Assembly: GCA_000433335.1 (NCBI GenBank)
Contig: HF996708.1
Span: 1 to 9,276 of the forward strand
Length of the DNA: 9,276 nt
Direction: 5' to 3'
From: Clostridium sp. CAG:1219
Lineage (GTDB): Bacteria > Bacillota > Clostridia > TANB77 > CAG-465
Shown: positions 1 through 6,081 of the stretch, one piece after another
Layout: each line of letters opens with the position of its first letter
Numbering within the stretch: the first letter of the stretch is position 1
The notes under the pieces: generated by a model
Database searches by the model: none
What the model was told of the DNA's origin: nothing
The model's input: the letters and a program-made list of their open reading frames with translations, nothing else
Made by a program: the position numbers and the translations under genes

Positions 1-11
1 ATTATATTTTA

Positions 12-20
12 TGTTATAAT
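12..20 (+). promoter_or_regulatory. Extended -10 promoter element of ssrA
   Basis: The sequence TGT-TATAAT (TG at 12-13, TATAAT at 15-20) is a perfect extended -10 for the housekeeping sigma factor. It would start transcription near 27, about 13 nt before the mature tmRNA 5' end at 40, leaving a short leader for RNase P to remove. A -35 box would lie at or beyond the left edge of the window and cannot be judged. Confidence 0.7.
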
Positions 21-39
21 ATATATGTAGTATGTTTAT

Positions 40-397
40 GGGGGTGTATTAGGTTTCGACAACTTTCTAAACATTAAAATAGCGAGTAGTGGATTCTCGT
101 TGGCCACTATAAAAACGAGAAAATTAAAATAAACGCAGACAGAGAAGTTTGTCTTGCTGCTTAATTTATAGCGGCATGTTCTGTTAGATTGTGCTAAAAG
201 GTTTAACAAGAGCATCGATTATTTTAGCATAACAAATCTATTTTTGATTGCAAAATAGAGGGTACTTTAGCAATCCTTTTATCTACACGTTTTGTAAATG
301 TTATAGGTAAATAAAAGTATTAAAACATTTACTGCACTCGGAGAAATTTTAATGTAAGGGATTTTGGACGTGGGTTCGACTCCCACCACCTCCACCA
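40..397 (+). ncRNA. ssrA: Transfer-messenger RNA (tmRNA, 10Sa RNA)
   Basis: This RNA rescues stalled ribosomes together with SmpB: it acts first as alanyl-tRNA, then as a short mRNA adding a degradation tag. The tRNA half is explicit. The acceptor stem GGGGGUG (40-46) pairs with CACCUCC (387-393), followed by discriminator A and an encoded CCA (395-397). The T arm is GTGGG-TTCGACT-CCCAC (370-386), and the conserved GGTTTCGAC is at 52-60. Helix P2 pairs 71-80 perfectly with 346-355. Pseudoknot 1 is formed by 87-92/104-109 interleaved with 95-100/115-120. Further complementary arms are 185-190/235-240, 192-199/222-229, 246-251/270-275 and 294-302/324-332, fitting the later pseudoknots. The layout is the one-piece type, not the permuted one. 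smpB, often adjacent, is not in the window. radA follows after 17 nt. Confidence 0.97.
135..164 (+). other. tmRNA tag-peptide reading frame
   Basis: The resume codon is most likely GCA at 135-137, preceded by the A-rich TAAAC context usual at this site. The frame reads A-D-R-E-V-C-L-A-A and ends at TAA (162-164). With the alanine carried by the tmRNA itself the tag would be AADREVCLAA. The LAA end is the typical ClpXP-recognised C-terminus. The cysteine just before LAA is less common than the usual Y/F-A-LAA pattern. The frame choice rests on the LAA-stop ending and on position between pseudoknot 1 and the following helix. Confidence 0.85.
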
Positions 398-414
398 AAT
401 TTTAAGGGGAATAT

Positions 415-1791
415 ATGGCAACAAATACAGTATTTTTTTGTAAAGAATGTGGATATGAGTCTGCAGCTTGGATGGGAAAGTGTCCATCATGTAATAGCTG
501 GAATAGTTTTGTAGAAGAGAAAATAAATAAAAAAACTTCAAAATCTTCTAGTATAGCCAAAGGTTTTGCAAGCACTTTTTCTAAAGACTCGGAAATAAAA
601 AAATTAAATAGTATAGTAGTGTCAAAAGAAGTAAGAATAGATACAGGATATGATGAATTAAATAGAGTACTTGGCTCAGGGCTAGTACTTGGGTCTTTAA
701 CTTTACTTGGCGGAGAACCAGGAATTGGAAAATCAACTCTTGTTATGCAAATATGTAATAATTTAAGCAAACATGGAAATGTATTGTATATATCTGGTGA
801 AGAATCAGAAACACAAATTAAATTAAGAGCTGATAGATTAGGCGTAAAATCAGACAATATATTGTTTCTTAGTGAAACTTCTATTTCTAAAATTGAAGAG
901 AAGGTCGAGGAAAGTTCACCAAAATTTTGTATAGTTGATTCTATCCAAACAATGATAGATGAGGAAATATCATCTGTTTCTGGAAGTATATCACAAGTAA
1001 AAGAAGTAACAGCAAGACTTATGTATATGGCTAAAAGAAACAATATAACAATAATTTTAATTGGACATGTAACAAAAGATGGAGTAATAGCAGGACCAAG
1101 AATACTTGAACATATGGTAGATTCTGTTTTATATATTGAAGGTGAAAGATTTTCTTCACATAGAATTGTAAGAACAGTTAAAAATAGATTTGGTTCAACT
1201 AATGAGATAGGTGTATTTGAAATGAAAGATACAGGTCTTGTAGAGGTTAAGAATCTTTCAGAAGTATTTTTAAGCGATACTATAAATGATTTGCCAGGTA
1301 CAGCTATTGTGGCAACTTTAGAGGGAAACTCTACTATTCTTTTAGAGGTACAGGCATTGACTTCTACTTCGTATTATAATAATCCAAGAAGGGTAGCAAC
1401 TGGGGTAGATTTAAATAGACTTAATATGATACTTGCAGTACTTGAGAAAAAATGTGGAATAAATATTGGCGCTAAGGATGTATATGTAAGTTTAATAGGC
1501 GGAATAAAAATAGATGAACCTGCAATAGATCTTGGAGTGGCAATGGCAATTATTTCTAATGTAAAAAATAGAGTAATTGATAATAAGACGGTATATATTG
1601 GAGAAATTGGTTTGACAGGACAAATAAGAAGTGTTTTAAATGCTGAAAAAAGAATTAAAGAGATTAGCAAAATGGGATTTAAAAAAGTTGTATTAAATAA
1701 AAAACAAGCAAATTTATTAAAAGGAAATAAAGATATAAACAATATAGAAATTATTGGAATTGACACTCTAGAAGAGGCATGTAAGATATAG
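415..1791 (+). CDS. radA: DNA repair protein RadA/Sms, branch-migration ATPase
   Basis: RadA is a hexameric DnaB-like/RecA-like motor that extends recombination intermediates during recombinational repair in the cytoplasm. At 458 residues it has the usual family length. An N-terminal zinc finger has cysteines 9, 12, 23 and 26 (CKEC...CPSC). The ATPase core has Walker A GEPGIGKST (100-108), a Walker B-like stretch FCIVDSIQT (171-179), and the RadA-specific KNRFG motif at 256-260. The C-terminal third is the inactive Lon-protease-like domain, including VSLIGGIKIDEPAIDLGVAMAI. The ATG at 415 is preceded by AAGGGGA (404-410). The gene begins 17 nt after the tmRNA CCA end with no terminator between, so it is probably read from the ssrA promoter. 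disA follows after 16 nt. Identification is by motifs and full-length agreement. Confidence 0.97.
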   Translation: MATNTVFFCKECGYESAAWMGKCPSCNSWNSFVEEKINKKTSKSSSIAKGFASTFSKDSEIKKLNSIVVSKEVRIDTGYDELNRVLGSGLVLGSLTLLGGEPGIGKSTLVMQICNNLSKHGNVLYISGEESETQIKLRADRLGVKSDNILFLSETSISKIEEKVEESSPKFCIVDSIQTMIDEEISSVSGSISQVKEVTARLMYMAKRNNITIILIGHVTKDGVIAGPRILEHMVDSVLYIEGERFSSHRIVRTVKNRFGSTNEIGVFEMKDTGLVEVKNLSEVFLSDTINDLPGTAIVATLEGNSTILLEVQALTSTSYYNNPRRVATGVDLNRLNMILAVLEKKCGINIGAKDVYVSLIGGIKIDEPAIDLGVAMAIISNVKNRVIDNKTVYIGEIGLTGQIRSVLNAEKRIKEISKMGFKKVVLNKKQANLLKGNKDINNIEIIGIDTLEEACKI

Positions 1792-1807
1792 TGGTGGTGA
1801 TTTTAAA

Positions 1808-2887
1808 ATGAGAAATGAAGAAATATTAGAAATATTAAAATGTTTGGCACCAGGAACAGTTTTAAGAGAAGGACTAGATAATATATTAAAGGCTAAAACA
1901 GGTGCTCTAATAGCAGTCCTAAATTCTGAAGAACTTTCTAAAATAATAGATGGTGGATTTAATATAAATGAAGATTTTACTCCGGCAGCTATTTATGAGC
2001 TTGCTAAGATGGATGGCGCTATAATATTAAGTCAAGATATGAAAAAAATACTTATGGCAAATGTTCAGCTTGTGCCAGATCATAAGATAAAGACATCAGA
2101 AACTGGAACAAGGCACAGAACGGCCGAAAGAACTGCTAAACAAACTGGGGCTCTTATAATATGCATTTCTCAAAGGAGAGGAATAATAACAGTATTTAAG
2201 GGAGATTTTAGATATGTTATAAATGATACATCTGCTGTAATCTTAAGAGCAAATCAAACGATAGAAGCTCTTGAAAAATATAGAGTAGTGTGTGATAATA
2301 TGTTAAATATATTATCAGAGCATGAATTTGATGATATAGTTTCCCTTGAAACAGTTGCTAATTCTATATATAGGGCTGAAATGATTATGAGAATGGAAAC
2401 GGAGGTAATAAAAAATATAATAGAGCTTGGGGATGAAGGAAGATTAGTTAACATGCAATTTGAGGAATTAATTGCGAATGTAGAAAAAGAAGAGCTTTTG
2501 ATAATACGCGATTATATGAACTTTAAAAAGAGAAGTAACAAAACACCTGAATCTATTTTGTCAGAAATTAGGGCTTTAGACAAAAAGGATCTAATAATAG
2601 CAGAAAAAATAGCAAAATTACTAGGATATGATGTTAGCGTAGATAATAATGGAATTGATCAAAATGTATCACCTAAAGGGTATAGAATTTTAAGTAAAGT
2701 TCCAAAAATGCCACAATCAATAGTCGATAAAATCGTAGAAACATATGGCTCTTTGCAAGGCGCAATTTCAGCTTCTATAGAAGAACTTGATGACATAGAA
2801 GGAATTGGAGCAATAAGAGCAAAAATAATAAATCAATCTCTTAGAAGACTGCAAGAACAATATATTTTAAAAGGGTATAATATATAA
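1808..2887 (+). CDS. disA: DNA integrity scanning protein DisA (diadenylate cyclase)
   Basis: DisA condenses two ATP to cyclic di-AMP and is inhibited when it meets branched DNA, so it couples DNA integrity to the second messenger. At 359 residues it matches the family. The N-terminal DAC domain shows both signature motifs: DGA at 69-71 (MDGAIIL) and RHRTAER at 102-108. The middle is a helical linker. The C-terminal part ends in helix-hairpin-helix DNA-binding sequence (IEELDDIEGIGAIRAKII, about residues 325-342). The start has a GGTGGTGA-like ribosome site (1793-1800) seven bases upstream. The gene lies 16 nt after radA, the same radA-disA pairing known in Bacillus, where the two proteins are functionally linked at recombination intermediates. 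Downstream lies an AT-rich inverted repeat (2895-2935). Confidence 0.97.
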   Translation: MRNEEILEILKCLAPGTVLREGLDNILKAKTGALIAVLNSEELSKIIDGGFNINEDFTPAAIYELAKMDGAIILSQDMKKILMANVQLVPDHKIKTSETGTRHRTAERTAKQTGALIICISQRRGIITVFKGDFRYVINDTSAVILRANQTIEALEKYRVVCDNMLNILSEHEFDDIVSLETVANSIYRAEMIMRMETEVIKNIIELGDEGRLVNMQFEELIANVEKEELLIIRDYMNFKKRSNKTPESILSEIRALDKKDLIIAEKIAKLLGYDVSVDNNGIDQNVSPKGYRILSKVPKMPQSIVDKIVETYGSLQGAISASIEELDDIEGIGAIRAKIINQSLRRLQEQYILKGYNI

Positions 2888-2894
2888 TTTTTTA

Positions 2895-2940
2895 AAAGTA
2901 AAGTTTCCTTAAAATTTTTATAAAAACTTTACTTTGTTTT
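2895..2940 (+). repeat. 12-bp inverted repeat between disA and carD (possible weak terminator or operator)
   Basis: AAAGTAAAGTTT (2895-2906) is perfectly complementary to AAACTTTACTTT (2924-2935), with a 17-nt AT-rich gap, followed by GTTTT. As RNA it could form a weak, nearly all-AU hairpin ending the radA-disA transcript. As DNA its right arm covers the likely -35 box of the carD promoter (2928-2933), so it could equally be an operator. The T-run is short, so I do not call it a firm terminator. Confidence 0.5.
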
Positions 2941-2956
2941 AAAATTATGGTATAAT
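2928..2956 (+). promoter_or_regulatory. Promoter of the carD-family gene
   Basis: TTTACT (2928-2933) matches TTGACA at four of six positions. It is 17 bp from a perfect TATAAT (2951-2956), which is extended by TG at 2948-2949 (TGGTATAAT). Transcription would start near 2963, giving a leader of about 30 nt with AAGGAGGA (2981-2988) six bases before the ATG. The -35 lies inside the right arm of the 12-bp inverted repeat. Confidence 0.75.
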
Positions 2957-2994
2957 TTATATGTAAGGTTGATAAGGTAGAAGGAGGAGTAACC

Positions 2995-3528
2995 ATGTTT
3001 AATATAGGTGACAAAGTAGTATATCCAATGCATGGAGCAGGCACTATTGAGAAGATAGAGCAAAAGGAGATGCTTGGCAATTCTCAAGATTACTACATTA
3101 TCAAAATGCCTGTTGGAGATATGAAACTTATGGTTCCAACAGATAAAGCAGAAAATATTGGCATAAGAGAAGTAGCAGATAAATCTGTAACAGATGGAGT
3201 GTTTGCCGTACTTCAAAAACCAAAAGATCCATATGTTCATGACGTAAATTGGTCTAAAAGATATAATGTAAATGCAGAGAGAATAAAGTCCGGAGATATT
3301 TTAGAAGTCGCTGAAGTCGTAAGGGAACTTTCACACAGACATATGGAAAGAGGACTTTCGATTGGCGAGAAAAAAATGCTTACAACAGCCAAAGATATAC
3401 TTTTGAGTGAAATGGTATTATCTCAGAATGAATCTCATGACTTACTTGATAATAAGATTGAAGATACACTTAAAGTGTCTTATGAAATGGGCTGTCAACA
3501 CCAAGATGATAATATAGAAAATTTATAA
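2995..3528 (+). CDS. CarD-family transcriptional regulator
   Basis: Proteins of the CarD/CdnL family bind the RNA polymerase beta subunit and stabilise the open promoter complex, acting as global regulators, especially of stable RNA and growth genes. The N-terminal 60 or so residues form the polymerase-interacting domain, with the characteristic opening FNIGDKVVYPMHGAGTIEKI, then YYIIKMPVGDMKLMVPTDKA. The rest is a helical C-terminal domain with the common pattern SHRHMERGLSIGEKKML. At 177 residues it is near the family's usual 150-170. It has a strong AAGGAGGA ribosome site, its own extended -10 promoter and its own terminator, so it is a one-gene unit between disA and an unrecognised gene. 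The family assignment is secure. The target promoters cannot be read from this window. Confidence 0.93.
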   Translation: MFNIGDKVVYPMHGAGTIEKIEQKEMLGNSQDYYIIKMPVGDMKLMVPTDKAENIGIREVADKSVTDGVFAVLQKPKDPYVHDVNWSKRYNVNAERIKSGDILEVAEVVRELSHRHMERGLSIGEKKMLTTAKDILLSEMVLSQNESHDLLDNKIEDTLKVSYEMGCQHQDDNIENL

Positions 3529-3532
3529 TTTT

Positions 3533-3560
3533 AGTAGGAGCAATATGCTTCTACTTTTTT
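3533..3560 (+). terminator. Rho-independent terminator of the carD-family gene
   Basis: AGTAGGAGCA (3533-3542) pairs with TGCTTCTACT (3546-3555) with one G-U pair and an ATA loop, followed by a run of T through 3560. It begins 4 nt after the stop codon. Confidence 0.9.
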
Positions 3561-3570
3561 GTATAATTTA

Positions 3571-3599
3571 TTGATTTTTAAACTCATTTATGTTATAAT
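3571..3599 (+). promoter_or_regulatory. Promoter of the 101-aa unknown gene
   Basis: TTGATT (3571-3576) is followed after 17 bp by a perfect TATAAT (3594-3599) with TG extension (TGTTATAAT, 3591-3599). The ten bases GTTATAATAA at 3592-3601 occur again at 3611-3620, so the -10 region is duplicated in tandem, although the second copy has no good -35. A 14-bp palindrome, G-A6-T6-C (3629-3642), lies in the leader just before the ribosome site. Confidence 0.75.
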
Positions 3600-3658
3600 A
3601 ATATTACTTGGTTATAATAAACAAGGACGAAAAAATTTTTTCTTAAGGAGGATTCATC

Positions 3659-3964
3659 ATGTTTACTGATGAAATGAGAGAAGAAACTTTTGAATTTTTC
3701 TGTGATGATTGTGAGCTTGAATTGTATGAAAAACTGATCAATCAAAAAGAAACGGAAAAAGAAAAAATATCAAGGAGGTTAAAGAGGCAAAGAAAGATGG
3801 CCTCAAGAAAGAACGCCAACAGGGAAAAGAGAACGGAGGGGATATATATCCTTGGATATCTGGTAAAGAAGAGCTCTACAAAATCAGAACTGAAGGCTAT
3901 AAGACATCGTCGTGACAGGAGAAAGTTAAATTCTAGGCTGAATGCTGAACTTGAATCAGCTTGA
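3659..3964 (+). CDS. Unrecognised 101-aa basic, charged protein
   Basis: I do not recognise this family. Residues 1-30 are acidic and contain a single CxxC pair (FFCDDCELEL, Cys15 and Cys18). Residues about 30-60 are a Lys/Arg/Glu-rich stretch likely to be helical (ISRRLKRQRKMASRKNANREKR). A short hydrophobic piece follows (GIYILGYLV), then a second Arg-rich tail (IRHRRDRRKLNSRLNAELESA). The basic character suggests nucleic-acid binding, but that is inference. There is no signal peptide or membrane segment. Expression signals are excellent: an extended -10 promoter, AAGGAGGA (3645-3652) six bases before ATG, and a strong terminator just downstream, so it is a one-gene unit. Codon use is unlike its neighbours, with many AGG, AAG, CTG and GCC codons, and the only certain TGA stop of an intact gene here. 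This may indicate recent acquisition or a young gene. Confidence 0.65.
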   Translation: MFTDEMREETFEFFCDDCELELYEKLINQKETEKEKISRRLKRQRKMASRKNANREKRTEGIYILGYLVKKSSTKSELKAIRHRRDRRKLNSRLNAELESA

Positions 3965-3983
3965 TATAACCAATCTCTTTAAG

Positions 3984-4018
3984 AATAAGTACTTTGAATT
4001 TCAAAGTGCTTATTTTTT
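3984..4018 (+). terminator. Rho-independent terminator of the 101-aa gene
   Basis: AATAAGTACTTTGA (3984-3997) pairs with TCAAAGTGCTTATT (4001-4014) with one G-U wobble and a three-base loop, followed by T through 4018. The run of A before the stem is too short for a firm claim of termination in the other direction. Confidence 0.9.
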
Positions 4019-4039
4019 GGCTTTATTTAAGTATTATTG

Positions 4040-4068
4040 TTGACAAATTTTAATTGGTGTAGTATAAT
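4040..4068 (+). promoter_or_regulatory. Perfect-consensus promoter of the ylxM-ffh-rplS operon
   Basis: TTGACA (4040-4045), a 17-bp spacer and TATAAT (4063-4068) match the housekeeping consensus at all 12 positions. The predicted start is near 4075, inside the palindrome at 4070-4089. This is the only promoter I can support for the seven genes ending at rplS, so the cluster is probably one transcript. Confidence 0.88.
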
Positions 4069-4069
4069 A

Positions 4070-4089
4070 GTAAAGTAAATTTACTTTAC
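4070..4089. promoter_or_regulatory. 20-bp perfect palindrome over the operon start site (candidate operator)
   Basis: GTAAAGTAAA is followed directly by its reverse complement TTTACTTTAC, with no spacer. It begins two bases after the -10 box and covers the predicted transcription start (about 4075). Because a transcript starting there would lack much of the left arm, it is more likely a binding site for a dimeric DNA-binding protein than an RNA hairpin. TTTACTTT is also present in the right arm of the inverted repeat at the carD promoter (2928-2935). The low complexity of AT-rich DNA tempers this. Confidence 0.55.
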
Positions 4090-4109
4090 ACTAAAGTGAG
4101 ATGTTTTAT

Positions 4110-4439
4110 ATGGATGAAAATTTGGAATTGTCACTTCTATATGACATATATGGTTCTTTACTTACAAGCAAACAAAAAGATATATTTGAAGAATATTACT
4201 TGTATAATTTATCTTTAAGGGAGATTGCAGAAAATAAAAAGATTTCTTATCAAGCTGTTAGAGATAGCATAAATTCTAGTAAAGAATCACTTAGAAATTA
4301 TGAATCAAATATAGGAATGCTTCAATTTAGAAGTAAACTTGAAAAATTCAAAAAAAATGTGGAGAAAAAAGACCAAATTCCAAGTAGTGTAAAGTGTGAA
4401 TTAATTAATGAAATAAATAAGATAAGTGAGGTTGGTTAG
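4110..4439 (+). CDS. ylxM: YlxM/p13-like helix-turn-helix protein associated with SRP
   Basis: YlxM is a small cytoplasmic HTH protein encoded directly before ffh in many Firmicutes and thought to modulate the signal recognition particle. From the ATG at 4110 the product is 109 residues, a normal family length, and it opens MDENLELSLLYDIYGSLLTSKQ, matching the conserved LLYD-YG-LLT-KQ start. The sigma-region-4-like HTH is LSLREIAENKKISYQAVRDSI. An in-frame ATG at 4101 would add three residues, but the GTGAG-like ribosome site (4096-4100) abuts it. That site is spaced well for 4110, so I prefer 4110. It is the first gene of the operon, and ffh starts 3 nt after its stop. Confidence 0.92.
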   Translation: MDENLELSLLYDIYGSLLTSKQKDIFEEYYLYNLSLREIAENKKISYQAVRDSINSSKESLRNYESNIGMLQFRSKLEKFKKNVEKKDQIPSSVKCELINEINKISEVG

Positions 4440-4442
4440 CTA

Positions 4443-5768
4443 ATGTTTGATAGTCTTTCAGATAAATTACAAAACATAGCAAAAAAAATAAAAGGTGAAA
4501 CAAGAATTAATGAAAAAAGCCTAAAAGAGATGTTAAGAGAAATAAAATTAGCTCTATTAGAAGCCGATGTAAACTATATGGTAGTAAAAGACTTTATTAA
4601 AAATATAGAAACTAAAGCTTTAGGTGCTGATGTGCTTGACTCACTTACTCCAGGTCAACAAGTGGTAAAGATAGTAAAAGATGAACTTATTTCACTTTTA
4701 GGGGATGGTACTTCTAAATTAAATTTTGCTAAAAATCCTCCAACAATAATAATGCTTGTTGGTCTTCAAGGTAGTGGTAAAACAACACTTTGTGGAAAGT
4801 TAAGTAATTATTTAAGAAAAGAAAACAAAAAGCCTATGATGATTGCTTGTGATGTGTATAGACCTGCTGCTATAAAACAACTTGAAACTCTTGGAAAAAG
4901 TCTTAATATAGATGTATATAGTGAACTAGATAGCAAAGATGTTGTAGCTATAGCTAAAAATGGAATAAAAAAAGCAGAATCTAAACTTTGTGATGTAGTA
5001 TTAATAGATACTGCAGGACGTCTTCAAATTGATGATGAACTTATGGGAGAACTTGTTAAACTTAAAAATGTAGTACATCCTCATGAGATAATGCTTGTAG
5101 TAGATGCTATGACAGGACAAGAGGCAGTAAATGTTGCCAATACATTTAATGAAAAAGTAGGAATTGATTCTATCACAATGTCAAAAATGGATTCAGATAC
5201 ACGTGGTGGTGCTGCACTTTCTGTAAAACACATAACAAATAAGCCAATAAAATTTGCTTCAGTAGGTGAAAAACTTTCAGAACTTGAAGTATTTCATCCT
5301 GACAGAGTAGCATCACGTATACTTGGTATGGGAGATGTACTTTCAATAATTGATAAGGCAGAAGAGGCATATGATGAAAAACAGGCAGTAGAATTAGAAA
5401 AGAAAATAAGAAAATCAGAGTTCACTCTTGATGATTATTTAGATCAAATGAAAAAAATTCGTAAAATGGGATCATTCAAACAAATACTTACAATGTTACC
5501 TGGTGTTCCAAAAGAAGTAAGAGATGCAGAAATCGATGAATCTAAAATTGACAAAATTAATGCAATAGTTACTTCTATGACAAAACAAGAAAGAAGGAAT
5601 CCTAAAATTCTTAATGCTTCAAGAAGAATAAGAATTGCAAAAGGTAGTGGAAATGAAGTAAGTGATATAAATAGATTTATAAGTCAATTTGAACAGATGC
5701 AGAAGATGATGAAACAGATGATGAGTCAAAAAGGACTTGGTAAATTTAAAATACCAAATATGAAATAG
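4443..5768 (+). CDS. ffh: Signal recognition particle protein Ffh (SRP54 GTPase)
   Basis: Ffh binds the SRP RNA and signal sequences of nascent membrane and secreted proteins, and docks with FtsY by paired GTP hydrolysis. It has 441 residues, the usual length. The N domain is about 1-85. The G domain has P-loop GLQGSGKTT (107-115), DVYRPAAIKQL (137-147), DTAGR (189-193) and the insertion-box end DTRGG (252-256). The NKxD-equivalent G4 motif is SKMD (247-250) where TKxD is usual, a conservative change. The M domain (about 300-430) shows the signal-peptide groove and the RNA-binding stretch RNPKILNASRRIRIAKGSG, then a methionine-rich tail (QMQKMMKQMMSQ). It begins three bases after the ylxM stop, which suggests coupled translation. 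No terminator separates it from rpsP. Confidence 0.98.
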   Translation: MFDSLSDKLQNIAKKIKGETRINEKSLKEMLREIKLALLEADVNYMVVKDFIKNIETKALGADVLDSLTPGQQVVKIVKDELISLLGDGTSKLNFAKNPPTIIMLVGLQGSGKTTLCGKLSNYLRKENKKPMMIACDVYRPAAIKQLETLGKSLNIDVYSELDSKDVVAIAKNGIKKAESKLCDVVLIDTAGRLQIDDELMGELVKLKNVVHPHEIMLVVDAMTGQEAVNVANTFNEKVGIDSITMSKMDSDTRGGAALSVKHITNKPIKFASVGEKLSELEVFHPDRVASRILGMGDVLSIIDKAEEAYDEKQAVELEKKIRKSEFTLDDYLDQMKKIRKMGSFKQILTMLPGVPKEVRDAEIDESKIDKINAIVTSMTKQERRNPKILNASRRIRIAKGSGNEVSDINRFISQFEQMQKMMKQMMSQKGLGKFKIPNMK

Positions 5769-5809
5769 TATGTAACTTTTTTTAAAAAGCTTATATAAAA
5801 TTATGTTTT

Positions 5810-5819
5810 AAGGAGGTGA
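5810..5819 (+). promoter_or_regulatory. Near-perfect Shine-Dalgarno site of rpsP
   Basis: AAGGAGGTGA is a ten-base perfect complement to the 3' end of 16S rRNA, seven bases before the rpsP ATG. It is the strongest ribosome site in the window, in keeping with the high output needed for a ribosomal protein within a mixed operon. Confidence 0.9.
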
Positions 5820-5826
5820 CTTAAAA

Positions 5827-6069
5827 ATGGTAAAAATTAGATTAAGAAGAGATGGAGCAAAAAAGAACCCATATTATACAATGGTAGTTGCAGATTCTAG
5901 ATATCCAGCTGATGGAAGATTTATAGAAAAAGTTGGTACATATAATCCAATGGTAGAACCTGCAGTATTAAATGTAGATAAGGAAAAAGTATTAGATTGG
6001 ATCAAAAAAGGCGCAAAACCAACTGATACAGCTTTAGCTTTAATAAAAAAAGCTGGAGTAGAAATCTAG
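5827..6069 (+). CDS. rpsP: 30S ribosomal protein bS16
   Basis: bS16 is an assembly protein of the 30S body that binds the 5' domain of 16S rRNA. At 80 residues it is the usual size. It starts with the conserved [20 protein letters not shown] and continues [21 protein letters not shown], with the conserved C-terminal pattern of Trp followed by GAKPTDT. The start is fixed by the ten-base Shine-Dalgarno. It sits between ffh and the KH-domain gene in the conserved order ffh-rpsP-khpA-rimM-trmD-rplS. The spacer of 58 bp after ffh holds no convincing terminator or promoter. Confidence 0.98.
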   Translation: MVKIRLRRDGAKKNPYYTMVVADSRYPADGRFIEKVGTYNPMVEPAVLNVDKEKVLDWIKKGAKPTDTALALIKKAGVEI

Positions 6070-6081
6070 GGAGGAAAACTT

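Noticed and set aside
402..1043. Long open frame on the minus strand opposite radA
   Set aside because: It is fully antisense to a secure radA and has no ribosome site or family-like features. Similar minus-strand frames opposite disA, carD, rpsP/khpA and trmD/rplS were dismissed for the same reason.
3840..3877. Short palindromes GGATATATATCC and AGAGCTCT inside the orphan gene
   Set aside because: Each is short and within coding sequence. I considered a structured RNA (for example SRP RNA or RNase P RNA) but the conserved cores of these RNAs are absent.
3730..3915. A second open frame inside the orphan gene, ending KEELYKIRTEGYKTSS
   Set aside because: It lacks a start codon and ribosome site. 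The stretch is purine-rich on this strand, which removes stop codons from several frames by composition alone. I found no good frameshift site joining it to the main frame, though a comparison with relatives would settle it.
4101..4109. Upstream in-frame ATG of ylxM
   Set aside because: The GTGAG-like site directly touches this ATG, leaving no spacing, and the conserved family start begins at the ATG at 4110.
5769..5809. AT-only imperfect hairpin between ffh and rpsP (CTTTTTTT/AAAAAG)
   Set aside because: It has no GC-containing stem and no following T-run, and the gene order is normally co-transcribed. Not a supported terminator.
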